64,000 nt of DNA, from assembly GCA_030248215.1 (NCBI GenBank), contig JASANG010003323.1, forward strand, positions 310,001-374,000, given 5' to 3'. A model generated the notes under the pieces. The model saw only the letters and a list, made by a program, of their open reading frames with translations. It was not told where the DNA came from and ran no database searches. The position numbers and the translations under genes were made by a program. The DNA is from Enoplolaimus lenunculus (taxonomy: Eukaryota > Nematoda > Enoplea > Enoplida > Thoracostomopsidae). Of this stretch, positions 34,025-46,388 are shown in pieces. Position 1 is the stretch's first letter. Every line of letters starts with the position of its first letter.

Positions 34025-34229
34025 CACAGCTAAAACTGGTGAGTTCAATTGACTCTCTCCGAAATACGTTTTACGGGACGACACAAACTGAGTCAAATTC
34101 GACTCAGCCAGAGTTAAACGCGCGACGCAGTGAATCGAAATTGACTGGCAGAGTCGAAGTTGACTCAACTGTGTAGTCCCGTAGAGCCTGTTTCGGAGAG
34201 AGTTAATTGGACTCACCATGGTTTCAGTG
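34025..34229. mobile_element. GAGTCAAA-family MITE
   Basis: CACAGCTAAAACTGGTGAGT and ACTCACCATGGTTTCAGTG ends with TA on the right; palindromic interior. Confidence 0.7.
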
Positions 34230-34230
34230 T

Positions 34231-34440
34231 AACAGAATTTGTTGTTTCCGAGTTAACATCAGTCAACGTCAACTCACTCTGAGTTGAGTTGATTCTCACT
34301 TTAAATTGAGTTGATTCAGTGTAAGTGGATCAACTTAAAATAAGTTGAATACTCTCTGATATCAGTGTCTCTATAGTCCTGTTCCAAGCACATTGACTCA
34401 ACTCATTCTTAATGAAGAGCAACTCACTGAAATTTACATG
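34231..34440. mobile_element. GAGTTGA-family MITE
   Basis: GAGTTGA/TCAACTC ladder ending CACTGAAATTTACA, abutting the GAGTCAAA element. A second partial copy (TACTGTAAATTCCAATGAG) starts at 34484. Confidence 0.6.
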
Positions 34441-34599
34441 GTGCACTACTGCAGAGAACTACTTAATTGATCGCTTTAAGCGTGTACTGTAAATTCCAAT
34501 GAGTTAATTTCAGTAAATCAAACAGAAGTTATTTCTGGTTATTTCTGATTTTACCACAGCCCTTTTACGCGCCATTCACTTTAGCTTAGGTGGAAGGGG

Positions 34600-34890
34600 A
34601 TCCAAACGTGGTTTAGGGGTACCATAACAGTTAGCACCAAAATGTTACGTGCCAAGTGTTAGGGTAACCCTAACATGTTTTTTGTCTTAGGGATACCCTA
34701 TGGCAAGCAAAATTCTGTGCCAATTGTTAGGGTAACACGAAGACAATTATCATTTTAGGGTCCCTAACACTTGGTGCGTAAAATTTTGTGTCAAGTGTTA
34801 CGGTCTAAAATGTATTTTGTCTCAGGGTTACCCTAGCACTTGACACGCAAAATTCCGTTCCAAGTGTTCGGGTAACCCTAAGACGCAAAA
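34600..34890. repeat. TTAGGGTAACCCTAA palindromic repeat cluster, part 1
   Basis: Alternating direct and inverted blocks of GTGCCAAGTGTTAGGGTAAC and its complement, spaced ~60 bp by CATGTTTTTTGTCTTAGGG. The same blocks continue at 35430-35960. Confidence 0.75.
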
Positions 34891-34954
34891 AATTATTTGT
34901 ATACGTGCGTAAACAAAATCAGTTTTGAGGGTCAAAGCGGTTTAAAACTTTAAT

Positions 34955-35053
34955 CACTGCAAACAGTGGTGAGTCTAACTGGACTCTCTTCGAAATAGGC
35001 TTTCCGAAACTACACAAACTGTGAGTCAAATTCGACTCACTGAGTTATTGCAG
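34955..35053. mobile_element. GAGTCAAA-family MITE, deletion derivative
   Basis: CACTGCAAACAGTGGTGAGT start and TTATTGCAGTA end with only one internal GAGTCAAATTCGACTC block. Confidence 0.55.
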
Positions 35054-35155
35054 TAAAGTTTTAAATTGCAATTGCAATATGAAACCGTCTCAGTTCGAAT
35101 GCTCATTTGGTACCGTTACCTTGATTTTGCTGGCCTGCATAGCAGCCCTAAACTG

Positions 35156-35290
35156 GACAATGTATAGAACAGCGCCCTAACAGTACTAAAAGCATATTCC
35201 TAAGCCTAATCCTAAGCCTAGGCAAAAAATTACTCTGAAGATTAACCTACTCTTTGAAAAACGTTGCGCCTGTAATATTTATGTGACCCC
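35156..35290 (-). mobile_element. Degenerate TelMITE
   Basis: ACAATGTATAGAACAGCGCC start, CATATTCCTAAGCC core and CCTGTAATATTTATGTGACC end. Confidence 0.6.
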
Positions 35291-35429
35291 CTAAACCTAA
35301 AGAAGTTTAGTTTTATATTTTTTGTCCGACATTTCACCCGGAAATAGTCCCAAGTGAATCGTCCAAATCCGAGGAGCTAAGCATGTATGTGTCTGCTATT
35401 GCTCAAAAGACACTCAAAAGTTTTTGAAA

Positions 35430-35960
35430 AGTGTTTAGGGTTACCCTAACACTTGGCACAGAAAATATTGTGTCAAGTGTTAGGGCCCAGCCCAGGTATA
35501 GAACAGGGCCGAAACATTTTCCTGCGGGGCTGTGATAGAGTCAACTTATGCTTTATAGACTAACTTTTTTTGCTTAGGCTTAGGTTTAGGCTTAGGCTTA
35601 GGAATAGGCTCATCCTTACGCTTACTTAGGCGCATTCTTAGTCTTAGGCTTAGGCTTAGGAATACGCTTATACAACTGTTCCGGCCCTGTTATGGGCCAG
35701 TGAGGATAAACCCTAACATGTTTTTTGTCTTAGGATTACACTAAACAGTTGGCACGCAAAATTCTGTTCCATGTGTCAGGGTATAACCATAAGATAAGAG
35801 ACATGTTAAGGCTACACCTAACACTTGGCACCAAATAAGGCGTGCTCGAAATGCTAGGGTAGCTTTAACATGTTTTTACTTAGTGTTTTACGCTAACCCT
35901 TGGCACGCAAAATGGTGTACCAAGTATAATAGGTTAGCCCTAAACCACTTTTGGTTCCCC
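35430..35960. repeat. TTAGGGTAACCCTAA palindromic repeat cluster, part 2, with nested TelMITE
   Basis: GGGTTACCCTAACACTTGGC blocks and complements, interrupted at 35490-35698. Block order suggests local tandem and inverted growth. Confidence 0.7.
35490..35698 (+). mobile_element. TelMITE nested in the palindromic cluster
   Basis: Ends GCCCAGGTATAGAACAGGGC and CCGGCCCTGTTATGGGCC with a long TTAGGC core. Confidence 0.8.
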
Positions 35961-36009
35961 TACACCTAATAAAGTGGATGACGCGTTTATATGGTGTAAG
36001 TACTTTAAT

Positions 36010-36332
36010 AATCGAAGTTTTGTCTCATGTAAAAATCAGGGGGCGAGAGTTTTTGTATGGGACTAGAATAGAGTAAGCTTAAGCTTTAGACTAGTTTTTT
36101 TTGCTTGGCTTAGGCTTACGCTTAGACTCAGGCTTACGATATGGTCACTCTTACGCTTAGGCTTAGGGTTTCCGACTTAGAAATATGCTTATCCTTACGC
36201 TTAGGTTTAGGCTTAGGCTTACGCGTAGGCTTATGAATATGCTCATTCTTACGCTTAGGCTTAGGCTTTTGAATATGCTCATTCTTACGCTTAATGGGCT
36301 TAGGCTTAGGAATATGCTTATAATACTGGAGT
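36010..36332 (+). mobile_element. TelMITE with long core, right end missing
   Basis: TCATGTAAAAATCAGGGGGC start; five or more TTAGGC blocks separated by AATATGCTCATTCTTACGC; stops after TTATAATACTG without the GGCC end. Confidence 0.75.
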
Positions 36333-36572
36333 GGAATTTTTAACAATAATTTACTCGATTTCTTGAATTGTTTATGATTGAATTGCTGAGTGCAATTGTT
36401 GACATTATAAGAAACTTAAAGTTACCCTGTTTGGTCACTAGAGATTATAGCGTCAAGGAATAAAGACTTGTCAAGTTTGTAGTTTGAAACAAGATGCAGT
36501 CAGTCGCATGGGTCTTTCTGTGTCGATAGAAAGTTGTTTTGCGTTTTCGCCAAACCGTCAGAAAGACATCAA

Positions 36573-36789
36573 TACTGTAAATTCCAATGAGTTGATTAAT
36601 TTAGCTAAAGAATTCGTTGTTTCTGAGTATTAAAGTCACTCTGATTTGAGTTAATTACGTGTGAGTGAATGAATTGACTTATAACAAGTTGAGTCGACTC
36701 AGAACTCTGACTTGTGAAAGTCCTCGTTCAGACTCGACAGTGATCCAAATGATTTTGAACTAAATATCGATTCACTGGAAGTGTACAGT
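36573..36789. mobile_element. GAGTTGA-family MITE
   Basis: ACTGTAAATTCCAATGAGTT and CACTGGAAGTGTACAGT are inverted ends. Confidence 0.65.
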
Positions 36790-36966
36790 CTTCAACAGAC
36801 AGTTGGCTTGAAACTTCTGGGTTCCCATTTTGTTTTCGTGCAAAATTGATTCCGAATTTCGAATTGCGAAGCGAGATTAGTAAAATTTAAACGTACGCAG
36901 AAATAATTGTACTGAATAAAGTTTTTCCAAACGTTTCAGGCAAATTATTAGTTATAAACGTTCGGG

Positions 36967-37103
36967 ACCGTACAGGGTACCAGGGGGGACTCAGCCCCCC
37001 TCTGAAAAATTTTCAACCTTGCTTGCAAGTCATTGAAAACCCTTGAGTACCCCTTCTGAAAATTTTTTAGCCCTTCTAGCAACGTAAGCTGGCTAAGGGC
37101 CTG
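36967..37103. mobile_element. GTAGCCA-family MITE
   Basis: GGGGGGACTCAGCCCC, TTTTCAACCTTGCTTGCAAG and GTAAGCTGGCTAAGGGCCTG. Confidence 0.65.
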
Positions 37104-37367
37104 TATTAAATGTTTCGGCACTCAAGCCATTTATTTGGTTCAATCCTATTGTTTGGACGACCATGCGGGTACGCAAGCGGTGCCCGAAGTTTTTGGAGCC
37201 GGGGATTTACGTTGTTTAGAAGACGGATCCTTGTGTTGCAAAGCTGTGAAACAGTATCTAAACACTACTTTGCAAAAAATGCCATAATCTTCGATTTTTT
37301 ATGTTCGAAGCTAATTAAAGCTACGTCATTTAGGTGAAACATGATATGGGTTTGTTATTGATAATAA

Positions 37368-37532
37368 GGCTCATGTTTACTTTTAGGGCCGTCCTGGTTT
37401 CTGATGTCTCTTTAAAAAAGTAGGCTTACATTCTAGACTACACTTTTTTGCTTACGTTTAGGCTTAAGCTTAGGCTTTTAGGCTTAGGAATGCGTTCAAT
37501 CTACAGTTACGGCCCTAGAAATAACATTGGCC
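37368..37532 (+). mobile_element. TelMITE
   Basis: Ends GGCTCATGTTTACTTTTAGG and CTAGAAATAACATTGGCC. A perfect 8-bp duplication GATAATAA flanks it (37360-37367 and 37533-37540). Confidence 0.9.
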
Positions 37533-37827
37533 GATAATAAATCGGCCTGTTGTTTTAAAGAAGGTGAAATATTTTGTTATTATATCGCACGTAAACACTA
37601 AAGATTTTGTTATTGTATGGATGATTTAGGTTTCTATGGATTTTGTATTCAAAATACATTTTAAAATAGCGTAAGTTTTAACTCCGATTTCTGGTTACTA
37701 ACATATATGGTTATTCCTATGTTTTCGGCACGTCTTTAGCTTCTTTTTAGTACTTTGTAATCTTTTTCAAACTGCAAAATATTTACAAATAAATACAAAC
37801 CGTGCCAGAATAGTCGGCCAATGTAAA

Positions 37828-37960
37828 GAACACGGGCGGAACAGTATTATAAGCTTATTCATAAGCCTAAGCCTAAGCCACAGCCAAAGCGTAACAATAT
37901 GAGTTTATTCCTAAGCCTAAACCAAAGCCTAAGCCTAAGCCTAAGCAAAGAAATTAGTCT
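37828..37960 (-). mobile_element. TelMITE, right end decayed
   Basis: GGCCAATGTAAAGAACACGG start with two TAAGCC blocks and AAAGAAATTAGTCTAAA; the GGCC right end is missing. Confidence 0.65.
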
Positions 37961-38765
37961 AAATGCCTCCTTCAAACACCAGTTAATCTAAAATTCCTCC
38001 AAACCTACGCTCTCACAGTCTCTTACGGTGTTCCATAAATCATTGTGACAGCCAAATAGAGATTTGTTTGATTAATTATTCCTGGCACAACTCTATAGAG
38101 CACCGATATTTTGACAACTTTACCTAAAGTGATTTCGGTCAGCTACCTACAAAAACGGATAAAAGACGAATACCACAGAGACAGAGAGAAGATAAAAAAT
38201 GAGAGGAACTAGAAAGCATAAGAAACAAATGAGACAATAGGGACAAACAGACAACGTGGATAAACCAGCAACCGTTAGCTCTTATTTATCTGGTGATGAA
38301 ATAATGCGGCTTCATGACCATTACGATACATATTATATACCCGTGGTCTTATCAGCTTGTTAAGGAAGCTAAAATTTTTTCACAAAAGCTTTCAATATCT
38401 TGTAATCAAGGTGTAATTTTTTCTAGGGAAGGCAAAAAAAATTTTCAGGAGGGCCTGAACCCGACCCTTGCTCCTCGTAGAGTAAAAATAAATAAACTAG
38501 AAATAAAGTGATGGTGGTTTGCCGGGTTGTCACGGTTCAGTTCTTCCCCCGTTTAATTCTTGTCCCGGAAGAATTAAATCAGTTTAAATCTTCATCACAT
38601 GCCGGTTTAATTTTTCTCCCAATCAAGACGAGGTTTTAAGTCTTGAACCTGTATAATTGTCTCCCGGTTGAATTATACCAAATTAATTCTTACCCAACAT
38701 TTGGTATAACTATTTTCAATCAATACGCCTTCTGGCTTTTATATTCAGCAAAGTTGTATTTGTAG

Positions 38766-38860
38766 TAGTGACCCGAATAAGACGGTTGAACTGATATTTA
38801 TTTGGCCTCTCCAGAGGGTATCCCCCTTGTTATTCGGTTACGGACTGTTATTTATTTTTA
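38766..38860. mobile_element. TGTAGTGACCCG-family MITE fragment
   Basis: GTAGTGACCCGAATAAGACG to GGACTGTTATTTATTTTTAT, the terminal ~95 bp of the family. Confidence 0.65.
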
Positions 38861-40429
38861 TGGTACAAAATTGTTGTTTACTTTTTCTTTGTGTTGTTAT
38901 TCTGTGAGACGAAGCTTGTTTGCTCTACGCGTAACATGTATGTAATTTGTACATTGTCTTGAGCACTCTGTTAAAAAAGTTAGTAAAATATAACTATAGT
39001 ATTTTAAGTAGAGTGTTTTAAGTATAAAGTGTGCTAAATATTGAGTAAATCTTTGCTTGAATAATGTAAATAGTAGAACTGTTACTGTCATTTCCTGATT
39101 AATTAAGTAAATGTAAAGCTAAAAATTTTGTGTTTGCTTAAAATTAAGTAAAACTTTGCCAAGCGCCATAGTAAGTAAAACCGACACTTAATTCGGTAAC
39201 AGTTTTACTTAATTTTAAGTATATTTTTAGTGAACAGGCATCAATTTGGGACGCATATTTTTCTCTGCACATGGTGGATCCCGGGGTCCATCATTTCTAC
39301 CGGCCCACACCAGGCTAAAAATTTGTATTGGAATTGAATATACAATTGTCAATCAAGTTTCAAAGATTTACGTACAGGCTTGATTGAATAAATCCTTTTA
39401 AACATATACCAAGACACGTTTGACGTGCTGGTTATTTTACATTAGGTAAATTTTTCGAGTCTTCAAAAATTTGGGGGAATATATTTTAATTTCACCCTTG
39501 TACGCTCAAATAGGGTGTTCCTCGCCTACAATGGTGCAATTTTCTGTATGTAGTTTATACTGTCTATTTGTTGCTGTATGTGCTCTTTTAAGGGTTTATC
39601 TGCTATTAAATCAAACAGCATTTTGCCTTAATTCTCTACTTTTTATTCTTTCTACTCATCTTCATTTTTTATCTCGCTGTCTTCTCTCTTTTTTCTAGTT
39701 TCTATTCTTTCTGCTGTTTTGTCTCATTTTTTCTATCTGTTAAATATCTGATCTCTTTTCCCATGTTTTCATTCTTTCTACTGTTTTCTCTCATTTTTTT
39801 CTGTCTCGTTTCTCCTGTTTCTTTTCTTTTATTTCTATTGTTTCTTCTTATTTCTCATATTTTTCCTCCCTGTCTCATTTCTCCCCTCTGTTTTGTCTTA
39901 TTTCTATTCTTTTTATAATTTCCTCATTTTTTCGCCATGTCTCAATTCTCCTCTCTCTCTTTCTCTCATTTCTCTTCTTTGTGATTTATGTGGAATGATG
40001 CTATTGATGACGTCACTCTGGGAATACTACTTTTAGGACCGTCCCGATTGCCATTTAACCTGCAAAACTAATAAAATTGGTTTCTTCAGCCAGTTTACTT
40101 TTTTTACAAGCGCAATTTTATCATAATCGATCTTAGTTTTAAGATTTGTGACGTGAAACAAAAAATATTGATTTTTATATAACAAAAACATATATTGCCA
40201 AAACATTGTTGCATTCGGCTTTGGGTTCGGCTTTTTCACAGTCGAATTCGAATGTGGATCGCAAATCGTTGCCGAATCCGAACTTTTGTTGCCACCCTGG
40301 TCATGACGATCACGATTAGCAGAGCAAGTCACGTGTCTCTAGTTTTAGCGAAATAATTTCTCCAACTACGTGTGATGTTCAAAAAGTTCAGTTGAAAACA
40401 CCATTGTTCTTTTTTGCGTAAAAAATGTA

Positions 40430-40508
40430 TATTATTATTTATTATTATTATTTTATTATTTATTATTATTATTGATTATTTTTATTTATTATTACTATTT
40501 ATTATTAG
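40430..40508. repeat. (TTA)n microsatellite
   Basis: TTATTA run with a few interruptions. Confidence 0.9.
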
Positions 40509-40633
40509 TCTATTTAAATAGAAATTCAACGAAATTCCCCAATACTGAACGCCTAGCTATGCATTGGAATTGCACACAACATTACACACAAATGTGCACG
40601 AAGATAGCAGTATATGTGTGCATAATGTATATT

Positions 40634-40985
40634 ACTGTAGTGACCCGAATAAGAGGGTGTGGGGTAATAAGAGGGGTCCCCATTTTGAGTTCCAATCAAT
40701 AAGAGCCCGTATCCCTAATAAGAGTCCTTAAGCGGATAGAGTCCCTGAATCCTAATTAGTGTCCGTGAAGGTCAGTTATTCCTAAATGTATTTCATAAAT
40801 TACTCAAGGACCAAATGAAATTGAGTTCGAACCTTAAAGCGTACTTAAATTTTGAAAGTACATTCCAAAGTACTTAATATAACCTTACATGATCGCTCAA
40901 GCTATTGACACATGACAAATAAACGTTTAATTGAACGGATAGTTGCAGTACCGAATAGATATCAGTAACGAAAGTTGGCGGAGCG
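40634..40985. mobile_element. TGTAGTGACCCG-family MITE, right-truncated
   Basis: CTGTAGTGACCCGAATAAGA start; the interior aligns with 44798-45120 up to GGCGGAGCGTG, then unrelated sequence. Confidence 0.7.
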
Positions 40986-41244
40986 TGATAATTTTTTACT
41001 TAGAAGTATTGAAGCAAATTTGCATATGGTATACAAATCTGCTAAAACACTGCTCAAAATACGTATGTGAGGCGTTCCAGCTTTAATGCACACAGATGAA
41101 ATCCTGGCTACGTCAGTGAGAACAGCGCAAAAATGAAGGAAAGAAGAGAAATGACACAGAACAGAGAGCAAAGAGCATAGAAACCGTTGTTCGTCAGATA
41201 TAATCTCAAGCAAGCCAAATACATAGAGTACAAAACAAAACATA

Positions 41245-41476
41245 CACATACATGTATATGAATGTATTATATGTATACATGTATATATGTATGTATTATA
41301 TGTATGTTTATATGTATGTATTATATGTATATATATTTATATGTATGTAATACATGTATATATGTTTATATGTATCTATTATATGTATTATATGTGTATA
41401 TGTATGTATTATACGTATATATGTGTTTATGTGTATATGTATGTATTATATGTGTATATGTGTATATATTTATAAG
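41245..41476. repeat. TATGTA-rich microsatellite
   Basis: About 230 bp of TATGTATA/TATATG units giving MYVCIICM-like frames on both strands, not coding. Confidence 0.9.
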
Positions 41477-41741
41477 GTTGTTTTGCTTTGTATAGCAGCA
41501 TTGTATAAAGCGACGGCTTTTGTAATATGTTCGCTTGTTCGCGAACAGAGATGGTTTTGACACAGAGTTTGGTTGCTGTACATTTTAGCATAGTTTTCGG
41601 TTGTTTTTGCCTCGTTGAGTTATTTTTTAATGTCTGTATATTATTCGATTATTTCGATTTGAACGAGTTTAATTTCAAATATTGAACCGATTGTGTTCTG
41701 GTTATATTAAACGGTGTTTACTGTGCCGGACACCGCTGCAT

Positions 41742-41912
41742 CAGACCCGTAGGTAGCTGTCACCTTGCTATCGGGGCTAAAACATTTTTTGACGATGGGC
41801 ATACAAGGATTTTCAATGACTCACAAGCAAGGTTGAAAATTTTCTGGCTAAAAGTTTTCCAGGGTGGGGGGCTGAGCACCCATTGGCTCCCCATTGGCCA
41901 CGGGTCCGCGCC
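41742..41912. mobile_element. GTAGCCA-family MITE (reverse)
   Basis: CACCTTGCTATCGGGGCTAA, TTTTCAATGACTCACAAGCA and CATTGGCCACGGGTCCG. Confidence 0.6.
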
Positions 41913-42031
41913 GCACGCCACCGCAGCGTTGCTAACAAAGATCTACCGTAAAATCTATTTCGTGGGGCTCCGGCGCCGCCCAGCGAGTATATAGCAACCC
42001 TAAGGGTTCGTTTCATTTTTTTAACGTTTTC

Positions 42032-42192
42032 ACGCCCGTTGCGAGCTCACAATGCTAGGGAGGCTAAGATTTTATAAGAGGGTCATACAAGGGTTTTCGA
42101 TGACGTACATGCAAGATTGAAACTCGTACGGGAGCCACAATTTCCATATGGATACTGAGCCTCCCGTGGGCCCCCGTTGGCTACAGGGCCGA
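42032..42192. mobile_element. GTAGCCA-family MITE (reverse)
   Basis: GCCCGTTGCGAGCTCACAAT at the left, GGGTTTTCGATGACG inside, CCCCGTTGGCTACAGGGCC at the right. Confidence 0.6.
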
Positions 42193-42364
42193 AAGTTTTG
42201 CCATCATTTTTTCAGTTTGCAGCATTTCTTGTTCTATCGGTTCCTTTTTGCCCCCACCCCCCCCACCCTGTAAACTTTAGCTGCAAGACTTTTGAACCGG
42301 AGTTCGTCTGCAAGCATTACTTGCTCGTCGTTATCGGACGTGAGTTATTTGCGTACGATACCGC

Positions 42365-42765
42365 ACGGCAGGATTCCATCGGAATTCCCGATTCCAGCTA
42401 AAATTCCAGCAAAACTTGACTTCCGATTCCGATTCCGGCTGACTGCTCTGTTCCGATGCCGGAATTGTGATTTTTGGGTTATGAGTTTTTACGATGATTG
42501 AACTCAGATGTTGCGTGTTTCGTTTTGTATCGTTCATTTGCAATTATTCTGTTGGTTTTTTCTTAGTAAATATTCCGCGTTGTTACGCGTATTCCGTCAG
42601 CTATGTAAACAATTTTTACTGCAACTGTGAACAGTTTACGGAAACAGGCATACTGCAACAAAAGTTAAACGTCATACACCTTTAACTTTTTAATAGTATT
42701 ACTAAAACTTGATTCGGATTCCGATTCCTCTTCCGACAAAATCTAGTTTCGGTCGGAACCCTACC
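42365..42765. mobile_element. GGAATCGGAAT-ended element (inverse copy)
   Basis: Reverse-complement counterpart of 22606-22950: TCCGATTCCGATTCCGGCTG, AACAATTTTTACTGCAACTG and GTTAAACGTCATACACC are shared. A GC-rich tail (CGGCGCCGGACGGTACCG) follows at 42778. Confidence 0.7.
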
Positions 42766-43277
42766 GCACGGTTACGAACGGCGCCGGACGGTACCGTGCG
42801 AGTGACGGACGGCTCCGGAGGGCGCCGTTTGTCAACAAAAGTATAACGCAACCGTAAAACGGTTTTAAATTGTTAATATATGTATATCCAAAGGTGCGTA
42901 TGCAGAAGTTCAAAATGTAATACCTCTGCGCACCTTGCAGAAATCGTACATCTCGGCACCTTTACCCAGGCACTACCACCCCCCGTCAAAAACATTTTTT
43001 TAATAAAATGGTAAGATACGTCCCTATCGTAGCATTTTTGACCTCAGAAAATTGGTACATATATAGCATACTGTAAAAATGCGTTTCATGGCTTTTGCCA
43101 GCCACCGCTGTAACCAGGTCAACTATTTCGTGTATGTTTATGATGGACTTCGTTTCAGCTTAATAGATTGCGGCCGTTGCGTCGCTTAGTCCACGAATAC
43201 GGATGTATACCAGAGGATGTATAGGACGTATCGTTCCCAGAAATTACTAGAGACAAGAAAAAAGAGGACTTTTACTG

Positions 43278-43450
43278 GATCCGTAGCCAAGGGGGGCAGG
43301 GGGACTCATCCCCCCCTTCTGAAACATTTTTTGGCCCCTCCTAGATAATATTTTCAACCTTGCTTGTAAGTCATTGAAAACCCATGTATGCTCGTTTTGA
43401 AAAACTTTTCGCCCATCTCCCTAGCAAGATGAGCTGGCTACGGGCCTGAT
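43278..43450. mobile_element. GTAGCCA-family MITE
   Basis: ATCCGTAGCCAAGGGGGGCA start, TTTTCAACCTTGCTTGTAAG inside, GAGCTGGCTACGGGCCTG end. Confidence 0.7.
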
Positions 43451-43712
43451 TTTTACTTTGAATAAGCATCTTGATCCAATAAGTCGGCGAATTTTGTTAT
43501 ACATAAGATTGCACTCTACCGAACTGAAATAATGACCCTGTACCGCTGTCCGGACCAAGCTTAGGTTTTAGCAGATGCTAATGACATTAAAGTATACTTA
43601 AAATTCAAACAGCTAATGGTTATGTTTTGACTTAATAACCTTTTCACCAAGATTACAGCTTTAGGAAACATTCAGATGTTTTAGATTTCACTTAAGGATG
43701 AGGATTAAGTGC

Positions 43713-44335
43713 ACTAGCGGATCCAGAGCGAAGACGGGGCGGCGGGCGTAGGCCCACCATCAGAAATTTTTTTGTGTTAAAATGGTAAGGCCCTACCGTA
43801 CAAGTTTTCCCCTCAGAAAATTTTTTGGTGATAAAATGATAACGTTTCTAGCTTACAATTTTTTGCGTTTCATAACATTTTCCAGCCCGCCTGCCGCCGT
43901 CGGAAATTTTTGGACCCGCCTCTGATTAAACGAAGATTTAATTTCGGTTTTGGGGTGGGAGGCTGTAGGTAAATGTATGCTGAACAGAAACACAACAACA
44001 AAAATGCTTCGGTTGTTGACACAGAAGCGGATCCAAAAAAATTTGTGACATTCCGGGGACGGCGGCGGGCTGGCAAATGTTATGGAATGCAAAAATTCTA
44101 AGGTAATGGGACGTTGTCATTTTATCGCCAAAAAATTTCTGAGGGGAAAAATTTGAATCGTAATGGTTTTTATCATTTTATTACAAAAAATCTTTAAGAA
44201 AAAAATTGTATTTTTTTACAAAAAAATTTTCCCAAAAGCAAAAATGGTAACGTATGGAGGGACCTTACTATTTTACCACATTGACGGGAGGGGGTCGTAT
44301 GCCCACCGCCGCCCCGTCCGCCTCTGGATTCGCGA
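43713..44335. mobile_element. GGATCC-ended foldback element
   Basis: ACTAGCGGATCCAGAGCG at the left and CGCCTCTGGATTCGCG at the right. The two halves are inverted copies around 43970 (CAGCCCGCCTGCCGCCGTC against GACGGCGGCGGGCTGG). Relatives at 46525 and 48474. Confidence 0.7.
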
Positions 44336-44797
44336 ATGGTTGTTGACATAATCAACAGATTAATAATTATAAATTCGTCGAAAATGATTCGTTTGCAACG
44401 TTGCCTTCAATTAAACACGCACGGGTTTAGCAAAAAAAATTTAGTCAAATTTACAGGTGGATATTGACGGATGAAGATCCATTTTGCAGCTGTTGCAAAC
44501 GGATTTAAAATCATTCAATTACGTCTGGCTTCTCGTTCGCTTCGCTCGTGAATTGTTCAAACTGTGACGTTTACAGTTACTCGTGGTTGCGTTTTGGAAC
44601 CTATGGCTATGCGCATGATATATATCCTCTCGGGAATGTCCCATAGTAAAATTTACATTGGAATCAATGCTGAAAGTACGTCTGGTTTCTAGCTCGCACC
44701 GCTCGTGAAGTTTTTTTTCAACTGATTCTGTTTGAGGGGAACAGTTGCGCCTGACCCACTTGACAACATTTAATGTTTCAATATATTTTACGTCCTG

Positions 44798-45236
44798 TAT
44801 TGACCCGAATAAGAGGGGGGTAATAAGAGCGGGGTCTTCATTTTGAGTCCGACTCAATTGGAGTCCGTATCCGTAATAAGAATCCGTAAGCGGATAGAGT
44901 TCGTAAACCCTAATTAGAGTCCATAAATGTCAATGAACCCTAATTGTAGCGCATAAATGACTCCAGGACCAAATAATTTGAGTTCGAAACTTTAAAGTGT
45001 ACTTAAATTTTGAAAGTATATTCCTAAGTATAACCTTGTATTATCGCTCAAGCTATTGACACAAGACAAATAACGTTTAATTCAACGGATAATTGCAGTA
45101 CCGGATATATATCAGTAACGAAGTTCGGCGGAGCGTGGGTTAAAAATAAATAACAGTCAGTAACCGAATAACAAGAGGGGTACTCTCTGGAGAAGCCAAA
45201 TAAATATCAGTCCCTCTCTTATTCGGGTCACTACAG
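44798..45236. mobile_element. TGTAGTGACCCG-family MITE, full length
   Basis: TGTATTGACCCGAATAAGAG and CTCTTATTCGGGTCACTACAG (in pattern) are inverted ends. Length ~439 bp. Best reference copy for the family. Confidence 0.8.
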
Positions 45237-45491
45237 TAGAACGCAATCAGTACTCCCCAAAAATCTCGTAGTGGTACTACCGGCGTTAAAATAACAATAG
45301 TCGGCCGCTCCAAACATGTCCGAGAGCGATCCCTAATGGAATGTTTCACAGCTTGATCAATTGAAACATATCATCGGGTTTCGGTTGGTGGGAGTTCCGG
45401 GGCTCGGGCGTCTCGCCCCCATTTACTCCGACGTTGCATTAACCAGGAAAAATTCGAACGGGGAGTTAGCGCTTAGTAATTTCAGGCATTA

Positions 45492-46209
45492 TCACATTGA
45501 CTTTGTGAGGCCCTCACATTGACTTTGTGGGACCCTCACATTGACTTTGTGGGACCCTCACAATGACTTTGTTGCACCCTCACATTGACTTTGTGGGACC
45601 CTCATATTGACTTTGTGGGACCCTCACATTGACTTTGTGGGACCCTCACATTGACTTTGTGGGACCCTCACATTGACTTTGTGGGACCCTCACATTGACT
45701 TTGTGGGACCCTCACATTGAATTTGTGGGACCCACACATTGACTTTGTGGGACCCTCACATTGACTTTGTGGGACCCTCACATTGACTTTGTGGGACCCT
45801 CACATTGACTCTGTGGGACCCTCACATTGACTTTGTCGGACCCTCACATTGACTTTGTGGGACCCTCACATTGACTCTGTGGGACTCTCACATTGACTTT
45901 GTCGGACCCTCACATTGACTTTGTGGGACCCTCACATTGACTTTGTGGGACCCTCACAATGACTTTGTTGCACCCTCATATTGACTTTGTGGGACCCTCA
46001 CAATGACTTTGTTGCACCCTCACATTGACTTTGTGGGACCCTCACATTGACTTTGTGGGACCCTCATAATGACTTTGTTGCACCCTCACATTGACTTTGT
46101 GGGACCCTCATAATGACTTTGTTGCACCCTCACATTGACTTTGTGGGACCCTCACATTGACTTTGTGGGACCCTCACATTGACTTTGTGGGACCCTCACA
46201 TTGACTTTA
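45492..46209 (+). repeat. 22-bp minisatellite, about 32 copies
   Basis: Unit CACATTGACTTTGTGGGACC plus CT. A variant unit (ACAATGACTTTGTTGCACCC) alternates with the main unit toward the right, giving a partial 44-bp higher order. The array ends 180 bp before the ATG of the membrane-protein gene. 22 is not a multiple of 3, so it is not coding. Confidence 0.95.
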
Positions 46210-46388
46210 GGAGCTCCCTCAAATGCTGGGCACGACACTGCTTGTATATATTACCATATTTATGAGTAAATTGATATAAACACGACTATTAAGAAGTTCA
46301 AGCCTGAAAATCTGATGCTAAAAATGTTTGCCATTTTTCAATTTAGGCAAAATATCAAAGTAAACCTAAATATTTGTGCTGGCGTATA

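Larger units (their letters stand above)
19846..46388. other. Intergenic, repeat-dense region
   Basis: No assembled gene. It holds MITEs, foldbacks, satellites and two orphan coding-like segments, listed separately. Unlisted stretches such as 33300-33950, 38040-38760, 39470-40020 (pyrimidine-rich TTTCTC) and 43460-43710 are AT-rich with nothing I can name. Confidence 0.65.

Noticed and set aside
44519-44857. 112-codon minus-strand frame
   Set aside because: Runs into the end of a TGTAGTGACCCG MITE and spans a local imperfect duplication (ACGTCTGG blocks at 44521 and 44679); no motif.
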